Shown here: piece by piece, positions 9,001 through 9,645 of the stretch
Position numbering within the stretch: position 1 is the stretch's first letter
Layout of the letters: each line of letters opens with the position of its first letter
Source of the DNA: Chloroflexota bacterium
GTDB lineage: Bacteria; Chloroflexota; Limnocylindria; Limnocylindrales; CSP1-4
NCBI GenBank assembly: GCA_021786265.1
Contig: JAJYNP010000002.1
Coordinates: 1 to 9,645, forward strand
DNA length: 9,645 nt
Direction of reading: 5' to 3'
Program-made: the position numbers and the translations under genes
The notes under the pieces: generated by a model
Database searches by the model: none
What the model was told of the DNA's origin: nothing
Seen by the model: the letters and a program-made list of their open reading frames with translations, nothing else

Positions 9001-9456
9001 CCCCAGGCCTGTCATGACGATTGTGCCGGTCACCACCGCGCCATCGCCGCCGGCCGCCCCGCCAGCTTTGCCCCCCACCGCACCGTCCACCTGGAAATGG
9101 ACCACCGTGACCCCCGGCGGGATCGTGACCGTACCCCTCCGTGTCGTCCTTGTCGCAATCGGGTTCGTCGCAGTCGGGCTGTCTGTGAAGCGGCATTTCC
9201 ATGTCGCTGTCGTCGTTGTGCACGTGGCCGGTGAGGTCTTCGAGGTCTGAACGGTCGAGGCCAGTAGCGTCGTCGACGGCACCGTCGACGACGGCACCGC
9301 GGTCGTCGCGGATGGCGCGGCGACCTCCCGTGGTGCGGGATGGCGCTGCGACAGCACCGCGGGCACCACCAGGACGCCGACGACCGCCACGCACAAGCCG
9401 ACGACCCCCACGCCGGGAGCGTCACGCGCGACGTGTCGCCACCGTTGGTGCTCCAT
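4..9456 (-). CDS. Giant modular cell-surface protein (Gly-rich / Ig-like / beta-repeat / Kelch), about 3150 aa
   Basis: One frame is open from an upstream in-frame TAG (9535-9537) to the TAG stop at 4-6. I prefer the ATG at 9454-9456: it is preceded by GGAGG (9467-9471) and followed directly by a basic stretch and a hydrophobic segment, as expected of a signal peptide. An in-frame ATG at 9501 would add 15 residues but has no well-spaced ribosome binding site. Domains from the ATG at 9456: signal/anchor 14-36; Ser/Thr stalk to about 104; glycine-rich domain about 105-353; seven Ig-like repeats about 382-1180; unrecognised beta-strand region about 1181-2574; Pro/Ser/Thr linker to about 2686; seven-blade Kelch propeller about 2687-3028; Pro/Thr stalk to 3102; transmembrane helix about 3103-3128; Arg-rich tail. 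No enzyme active site is visible. The likely role is adhesion, cell-surface structure or ligand binding, inferred from architecture only. Coding is intact, with no internal stop. No neighbouring gene is in the window, so an operon cannot be judged. Confidence 0.93.
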   Translation of the reverse strand: MEHQRWRHVARDAPGVGVVGLCVAVVGVLVVPAVLSQRHPAPREVAAPSATTAVPSSTVPSTTLLASTVQTSKTSPATCTTTTATWKCRFTDSPTATNPIATRTTRRGTVTIPPGVTVVHFQVDGAVGGKAGGAAGGDGAVVTGTIVMTGLGTRTLGLIDGANGSPPAGRTGGLGGSPGGAHGANGYEGGAGGGGWTGIETSTGGVLVVAGGGGGAGGWGPNTTPAPGGSAGKTGAAGSDGQAKGLCSSSAAGGGGASQTSGGLGGSGGGGGTCGTGTSGSTGRSQEGGPGGAGAGGTTDSGGGGGGGGAGWTGGGGGGGGFGPAAATGASGGGGGGGSSDGTQNSTIVKNLLYTCHTSTCTTTGDQKEPLYSGVRLNWTLHPTTTQLTATTSTTPPQFGEPVTLSATVTAATGGPLTPTVTASGTKITGFASFDVTGRSINTCTAVQVIGGSATCTQYRIPATVATVTGASGGPTVVFTVTFEANSAYAASSAGTTITTVQKDKTTIGKVAIAPSGSPPALTLAVTVYPAGYTADTNKGYAATSLGASGTGTGEVTFYYSSTSTVTASSNALENRIAITCANPTSSRISSAAAAGGPATASCQFTGVLPGTSYWFQATYAGAGDNTAAGPSAPQAYAATKTTPLILLSLKPTSTSAPVFGEPVKLTVTVKTIPTSDHHPPSVKLAITTTTTSEPLVDCTGATQNPVEPPSTVFGQYSGSCTFLPGRTGTLTTEVVKATYPGDAQTNAAQASLTFTIRKATARTTLTLTPARTLLPVGAPVTLVATVADAATYAPPISGTVDFSGAGVSGCTSVDVVRGVATCSATAPTTITTFSYSATYCRTGSTGDCTDWTQSTSTLAAVKTGPDPTSVTISPTATQTNPDTVAGGVPVTITATVSTTTGHQPITGTVAFKEDGQPITACGGTAGSVVGSAGTSSCTFTPIGDNEDTVVATYTPKTGTLTAASTSAAWYVKVSGEATTTKVAVASSVTYGVPTTATATVSVTSTGTSVSAGTVAFVADGARVPSCGSQPVDATGEATCTISPSVLPPGARTVTITANYAYAGGTFAKSSGSATLTVDPAPTSASISIGPTGATTDLVSVTVTNAAAGAVVAPTGIVTVAEGSAHTCDGTLSALSGPSAVAACSLPRPTSTVTFTATYTPTSSGDFKALATPAQLTVTPGAACTATTTFTAVWTAASSERALSLSVGQAGVDGSLELKLGSVSGTCVATGAVSFSGASLDLFGKTLTSTSLSGYIVGAQGDGTPNVCLTGGSIGLPNGWRIGAIRLSGTEKLCFELTGMTDKGSSATGTLGPPSRGLTASGASIPYAAVATSASYQLTLGFTATPPILTVDVAPRAPPAASPYVALTVTVERSGATFAAKGALTLDNLPFLGAPLHGTFTLTTGTNGAIKGSVTLTALPAAASYSPVPGIVLSGISLALSTTTGLTINGTAALGAGTRKFTLSLAGSYHSGKWTLGVSAASVRTWQPITGLSLDLTLAGTVTITTAGSSPIVTYDIEAGERPTGHSAGTALVVWSPGGGVSVSISCVAFAFGEAPTCGAGQASTSPTDPSLFAQGSVAFGKTATGSGVTAGFMGSIDLKTGEIALSYDATAGPLSASPVSGLTLTLDSLSVTGNASSLSLAGAATATISAIGTGIRVDFQDDAGAFVVSGKVTFKGLGVPLSGVFAYATKTVAAYTSFTRTLGTNGKVALGKGFNAFAVYHPTSSVAGILREVDSNLAPGAVVVFQAHYAPGSTPAFSLDLGETTSHFLTLPDTGRLTSAVLSYGTTSLSLAIRGTIPDPGAQPAPVSLTVTIGTGKEAGTLTGRGTVSKLSIFGQVITLAGSITKAATSPITARITGSVSGPITPFPGVPFTLSAVTFSLGTKGVSVAATMSVDTLGSLSVTGSLQKIDTWSLAVKSTANQSWTPVTGVTLSPSFDGNVTDAAGSVSFSLAASGANGSALVTLSPGPVTLKVNSVELGNAAPPGGCSVSNAGDLWLSVTGSLALTLGSQTESVAADGCFDLTAKTFTVKATLEALSFSALGTHIVVSAPTVTLGYVAGSLAVKVTAKLEVTMPTGGSLDVLAALEFRSGGAFVIGAEANLSHWLGNDASHAYLYYSSRKITGFTTGDPALQKVDLAQGLTFALSVKVPTTLARALQKIGIRISAGTELAALGRATFSSNVYELKISFNLGSGVQLFTAGGAKLTLDSGFLQLTLSPSNASFGLGLTATLRLPSPGALGSASHHKLTGELSISDTGISVSLSLGHCGSTTTAWNTAFGAPGLTIQCASLAGGITYVFPFVNIGFSGTITSLPTSVADVTGYQQNTPISFAFNLDPFLLKLSIGTKNSTHVALEPLAAFGQGALIKVYYASLYISPAGATIGPTTYPAGLSLAFQATLLSVKTSISASIGLSPPSITFTATITKITVGGLSIGPIKVVLKASTSPFNFEFQFTGSTQLGPGSVSIGPSLKVGGELSATVQLKLSTSGLSAFISGSMALTVSVWVATRTCYDSFGFPYGCDYAWQTSGFSATLQKTGFSITGSGVTLEADGYSVTFSYDGRVSVSVASSMRHLGRSRRSGEGQGEATGQRSPAPNRAMLVSYLQGATPGATPAATPAATPAAAPVPPATGPRQDVGDAVLVPSPRTSPSGSSSTTPSSSGAAPTRRSSSNGRTSPTPVAAAPTVGPPVGSWKLSASMVSSRVFPASATLQNGDVLVAGGFGSAMHPVASAEVYDPADGRWTTVGPLPTATAGASASVLQNGDVLVAGGIGSTGKPLRAAALYDPKTGRFSKTGSLRNARAYAPAALLPGGDVLVAGGIGTGHAPLSSAEVYDPSTGRFVRTGSMATAHAFGALVALPDGQVLVAGGQDATGAVATTERYHPTSGTWSPAGSMHQPRAMAAGATLPGGDVLVVGGGADADLYDPATGRWTRTDAMPGAVTMPMVAPLPGIGVLVAGGESDGNATRSALVFAQSSRSWRSAGSLPVAVAGAAIAGFSNGQVMVAGGGGERTARRRKAPSVTPAAVSMLYSPSATATANVSGVPPVAVPPATSPPATPIATRPATSPPATPIVTPPATSPPATPIATPPVTSPSGAPPVTPAVTSSVPLSVVLGAAGGVVVLAGVGLWVLEVRRRRRLRPAQTGEPPAGSPGEE
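73..150 (-). other. C-terminal transmembrane anchor, followed by an Arg-rich tail
   Basis: Encodes about 25 mostly hydrophobic residues (VPLSVVLGAAGGVVVLAGVG, then LWVLEV), followed by five Arg and a 17-residue tail rich in Pro, Gly and Glu that ends at the stop. The positive charges predict an outside-in orientation with a short cytoplasmic tail. There is no LPXTG-like motif before the helix, so a membrane-anchored rather than sortase-linked protein is expected. Confidence 0.9.
203..319 (-). repeat. 39-bp tandem repeat, 3 copies, in the Pro/Thr stalk
   Basis: Three contiguous, nearly identical 39-bp units (203-241, 242-280, 281-319), with partial matches on both sides. Each encodes 13 residues of the form PATSPPATPIAT plus Pro or Arg. 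The stalk lies between the Kelch domain and the transmembrane helix and probably lifts the propeller off the membrane through the cell wall. The unit length is a multiple of three, so copies can be gained or lost without frame damage. Confidence 0.95.
374..1398 (-). other. Seven-blade Kelch-type beta-propeller
   Basis: Seven repeats carry the Kelch signature L-x-x-G-(D/Q)-V-L-V-A-G-G, followed in most blades by A-x-x-Y-D-P-x-(T/D)-G-R-W and a short Gly-Ser-(Met/Leu) turn. The first Leu or Phe codons lie at 1335, 1188, 1041, 894, 750, 624 and 480, so spacings are 147, 147, 147, 144, 126 and 144 bp. Blade 5 is shortened and blade 7 carries a basic insertion (RTARRRK). The N-terminal strand near 1398 (GSWKLSASM) probably completes blade 7, the usual way Kelch propellers close. 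Blades 1 and 2 share a 32-bp exact repeat. No residues of a galactose oxidase-type copper site were seen. A ligand- or carbohydrate-binding role is plausible but not shown. Confidence 0.88.
1157..1335 (-). repeat. 32-bp exact direct repeat in Kelch blades 1 and 2
   Basis: The same 32 bp occurs at 1157-1188 and 1304-1335, 147 bp apart, which is exactly one blade. It encodes the LQNGDVLVAGG core of blades 1 and 2. The other blades differ at third positions, so these two are the most recently duplicated or gene-converted. Confidence 0.9.
1399..1736 (-). other. Low-complexity Pro/Ser/Thr/Ala linker between the beta region and the Kelch domain
   Basis: About 110 residues rich in Pro, Ala, Ser, Thr and Gly with scattered Arg, including ATP-containing tetrapeptide repeats and runs of Ser. 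No fold is expected. It begins after the Arg-rich junction RSRRSGEGQGE and leads into the first Kelch strand. It is likely a flexible, possibly glycosylated, hinge between two rigid parts. Confidence 0.75.
1595..1642 (-). repeat. 12-bp tandem repeat, 4 copies
   Basis: Four contiguous copies of GCCGCGGGTGTG (plus strand), the last with one change to GCCCCGGGTGTG. On the coding strand these give Ala-Thr-Pro-Ala or Ala-Thr-Pro-Gly tetrapeptides. The unit is a multiple of three, so copy-number change would alter linker length without breaking the frame. Confidence 0.9.
1900..1932 (-). other. Cys-bounded aromatic loop at the end of the beta region
   Basis: Encodes CYDSFGFPYGC, a pair of Cys nine residues apart enclosing aromatic residues, and is followed by Asp-Tyr-Ala-Trp. 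Such loops usually carry a disulphide in exported proteins. It stands out in a region otherwise almost free of aromatic residues and Cys. Confidence 0.55.
3592..4040 (-). repeat. Beta-region duplicated module, copy B
   Basis: Starts near VSLTVTIGTG and ends near FSLAASG. The counterparts of copy A are LSIFGQVITLAGSIT, PFPGVPFTLSAVTFSLG, and DTWSLAVKSTANQSWTPVTG followed by a strand with GNVTD. Weaker traces of the same Trp-containing unit occur further toward the C terminus, around 2600-2700, suggesting that the whole region grew by repeated duplication. Confidence 0.7.
4908..5370 (-). repeat. Beta-region duplicated module, copy A
   Basis: Starts near VALTVTVERSG and ends near TYDIEAG. In order it shows a strand-rich start, LPFLGAPLHGTFTLT, a PVPGIVLSGISLALS segment, and KWTLGVSAASVRTWQPITG followed by a strand with GTVTIT. 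The same order of elements appears in copy B (3592-4040). The copies are diverged at the protein level, so the duplication is old. Confidence 0.7.
5917..8313 (-). other. Array of about seven bacterial Ig-like repeats
   Basis: About seven repeats of 100-140 residues can be delimited (approximate window positions): 7955-8313, 7536-7954, 7180-7535, 6870-7179, 6530-6869, 6214-6529 and 5917-6213. The typical pattern is a strand like TLTLTP, then G-x-P-V-T-L-x-A-T-V, then a G-T-V-x-F strand, a Cys, a short loop with G-x-A-T-C, and a final strand of the form F-x-A-T-Y. This matches the Ig-like domain repeats common in actinobacterial secreted proteins (Big_3_5 type). Each repeat keeps one Cys pair, 9 to about 20 residues apart, probably a disulphide. 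Repeat 2 is the longest and repeats 5-7 are the most regular. The likely role is a stiff spacer or adhesion stalk. Boundaries are by eye. Confidence 0.82.
8400..9145 (-). other. Glycine-rich domain
   Basis: The segment opens with a motif of the type TVTIPPGVTVVHFQVDGA, then Gly/Ala-rich turns, a strand VVTGTIVMTG, a strand GGVLVVAGGGGGAGG, and finally several runs of 6-8 Gly ending in GGGGGGGSSDG. Order and spacing match the bacterial extracellular glycine-rich domain in which short beta strands alternate with poly-Gly loops. Most Gly codons are GGC mixed with GGA, GGT and GGG, except in the G24 tract, where eight GGG codons stand in a row. Cys pairs lie on either side of the Gly-rich core. 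The domain is found in secreted and surface proteins; its binding partner is unknown. Confidence 0.8.
8494..8517 (-). repeat. Homopolymer tract, 24 G on the coding strand (24 C on the plus strand)
   Basis: An uninterrupted run of 24 C on the plus strand encodes eight consecutive Gly (GGG) codons, residues 314-321, between Trp-Thr and Phe-Gly. A length of 24 keeps the frame open. One extra G moves translation into a frame that stops at TAG 7775-7777, giving about 560 aa. One G fewer moves it into a frame that stops at TGA 8409-8411, giving about 348 aa. Neighbouring poly-Gly runs of similar length use mixed codons, so the tract is not required by the amino acid sequence. The exact length may be uncertain in an assembly. 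Confidence 0.97.
9268..9293. repeat. Inverted repeat in the early coding region
   Basis: CGTCGTCGAC (9268-9277) and GTCGACGACG (9284-9293) are perfect inverted arms around GGCACC. The region encodes Ser/Thr/Val/Pro repeats of the N-terminal stalk, so the pairing may simply follow from repeated codons. It is internal to the gene, so a terminator role is unlikely. Confidence 0.5.
9349..9417 (-). other. N-terminal signal peptide or signal anchor
   Basis: Residues 1-13 after the ATG at 9456 contain several Arg and His residues. They are followed by about 22 hydrophobic residues (about 15-36, rich in Val, Gly, Leu and Ala). A possible signal peptidase I site follows Val-Leu-Ser at 34-36, just before Gln-Arg-His. 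The next stretch (9146-9348) is a Ser/Thr/Pro/Ala-rich stalk with one Cys pair near its middle. The segment directs export by Sec; whether it is cleaved cannot be settled by eye. No twin-Arg motif and no lipobox were seen. Confidence 0.8.
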
Positions 9457-9466
9457 CGGAACTGCC

Positions 9467-9471
9467 CCTCC
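9467..9471 (-). promoter_or_regulatory. Ribosome binding site for the preferred ATG (9456)
   Basis: GGAGG, within CGGAGGGG on the minus strand, ends 10 nt before the ATG at 9454-9456. It is the best ribosome binding site in the reading frame of the gene and the main reason for choosing this start. Confidence 0.7.
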
Positions 9472-9474
9472 GTG

Positions 9475-9514
9475 CTGCGCCGCGCATCCTGCGCCGCGCA
9501 TCCTGCGCCGCGCA
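9475..9514 (-). repeat. 14-bp tandem repeat, 2.9 copies, carrying alternative start codons
   Basis: The plus-strand unit CTGCGCCGCGCATC occurs at 9475-9488 and 9489-9502, with 12 of 14 bases again at 9503-9516. On the minus strand the copies give ATG at 9487, ATG at 9501 and GTG at 9515. Because 14 is not a multiple of three, these three starts lie in three different frames. GTG 9515 opens an overlapping 161-codon frame ending at 9030. ATG 9501 is in frame with the giant protein. ATG 9487 opens a 21-codon frame ending at TGA 9422-9424. Confidence 0.93.
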
Positions 9515-9526
9515 CGATTCCCTCCT
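9513..9526 (-). promoter_or_regulatory. Strong ribosome binding site with GTG start in a different frame
   Basis: AGGAGG (9521-9526, minus strand) lies 5 nt before GTG at 9513-9515. This is the strongest ribosome binding site in the region, yet the GTG is out of frame with the giant protein in the present sequence. Loss of one 14-bp repeat unit would put it in frame, giving a 15-residue N-terminal extension. As it stands, translation from here could interfere with initiation at 9456. Confidence 0.6.
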
Positions 9527-9543
9527 AGGTGCTCCTAGGTGCT
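9524..9543 (-). promoter_or_regulatory. 10-bp tandem repeat able to form a hairpin over the ribosome binding site
   Basis: Two copies of AGCACCTAGG lie side by side (minus strand, 9534-9543 and 9524-9533). CCTAGG is self-complementary, so CCTAGG-AGCA-CCTAGG (9524-9539) can form a 6-bp stem with a 4-base loop in the RNA. The 3' arm includes the first three bases of AGGAGG (9521-9526), so the hairpin would partly hide that ribosome binding site. Confidence 0.55.
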
Positions 9544-9549
9544 GGCCCC

Positions 9550-9578
9550 ACGATGTTGGTGCCCTACAACCTTCTCAA
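9550..9578 (-). promoter_or_regulatory. Possible promoter of the giant gene
   Basis: On the minus strand, TTGAGA (9573-9578) resembles a -35 box. It is followed after exactly 17 bp by CATCGT (9550-9555), which keeps the A at position 2 and T at position 6 of a -10 box. Transcription would start near 9543, leaving a leader of roughly 85 nt before ATG 9456. The -10 match is weak. Confidence 0.25.
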
Positions 9579-9611
9579 TCTACAACATTGGCCTCGCGCA
9601 ACGTTGTCGGT
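9564..9611 (-). promoter_or_regulatory. Three CAAC-centred direct repeats at 16-bp spacing
   Basis: On the plus strand, CAAC begins at 9567, 9583 and 9599, exactly 16 bp apart. The first two copies extend to CTACAAC and all three share CAACNTT. The third lies in the palindrome CAACGTTG (9599-9606). The first overlaps the possible -35 box. They look like a regulator binding array, but the motif is short and the regulator is unknown. Confidence 0.4.
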
Positions 9612-9645
9612 CCACCGGGCCCGGACAGGGCCGCGAAACGGAGGC
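9612..9645 (+). promoter_or_regulatory. End of the upstream region: palindrome and possible ribosome binding site of a divergent gene
   Basis: CCGGGCCCGG (9615-9624) is a perfect 10-bp palindrome. GGAGG (9640-9644) on the plus strand lies at the very edge of the window and could serve a divergently transcribed gene starting just beyond it. No start codon is visible within the window, so this is only a hint. Confidence 0.2.

Noticed and set aside
9268..9293. Rho-independent terminator at the inverted repeat
   Set aside because: It lies inside the coding sequence, has no T run on either strand and follows from repeated Ser/Thr/Val codons.
9454..9501. ATG 9501 as the true start of the giant protein
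   Set aside because: It gives the longest frame, but no well-spaced ribosome binding site precedes it, it lies within the 14-bp repeat, and it would place 15 extra residues before an otherwise typical signal peptide. ATG 9456 has GGAGG and a proper signal sequence directly after it.
9030..9515. The 161-codon frame from GTG 9515, with a strong ribosome binding site, as a separate gene
   Set aside because: The product is Arg/Cys/Trp-rich without any recognisable feature and overlaps the signal and Gly-rich coding region. I treat it as a by-product of the 14-bp repeat that may affect initiation, not as a functional protein.

Overview
The window is almost entirely one gene: a single minus-strand open frame of about 9.45 kb encoding a giant, modular, predicted cell-surface protein of about 3150 residues, with about 190 bp of upstream control region at the right-hand end. 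The DNA is very GC-rich. The protein is rich in Thr, Ser, Ala, Gly and Val. It carries an N-terminal signal or anchor segment and ends in one transmembrane helix followed by a short Arg-rich tail, with no LPXTG sorting signal. This suits a high-GC Gram-positive bacterium (Actinomycetota; an acidimicrobial-type lineage is possible, but that is only a guess from style).

Protein layout, N to C (minus strand, so right to left in window coordinates): signal/anchor helix (about 9349-9417); Ser/Thr/Pro stalk (9146-9348); glycine-rich domain (about 8400-9145) containing an uninterrupted run of 24 G on the coding strand (8494-8517); an array of about seven Ig-like repeats, each with a Cys pair (about 5917-8313); a long Val/Leu/Ser/Thr/Gly beta-strand region that I do not recognise but that contains internal duplications (about 1737-5916); a low-complexity Pro/Ser/Thr/Ala linker with 12-bp repeats (about 1399-1736); a seven-blade Kelch-type beta-propeller (about 374-1398); a Pro/Thr stalk with 39-bp tandem repeats (about 151-373); the C-terminal transmembrane helix (73-150); and a basic tail ending at the stop codon at 4-6.

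The upstream region (9457-9645) is unusually structured. On the minus strand it contains three CAAC-centred elements at exact 16-bp spacing, a possible promoter, a 10-bp tandem repeat that can fold into a hairpin covering part of a strong ribosome binding site, and a 14-bp tandem repeat in which each copy supplies a start codon in a different reading frame. A second good ribosome binding site lies further down, before the preferred ATG at 9456.

The most striking idea is that expression of this surface protein could be switched at two points. Changes in copy number of the 14-bp repeat would alter which start codon is in frame. Changes in length of the G24 tract would truncate the protein to about 348 or 560 residues, removing all domains beyond the glycine-rich region (or beyond the first Ig-like repeats) and the membrane anchor. 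The repeats and the frame consequences are read directly from the sequence; actual switching is inference.
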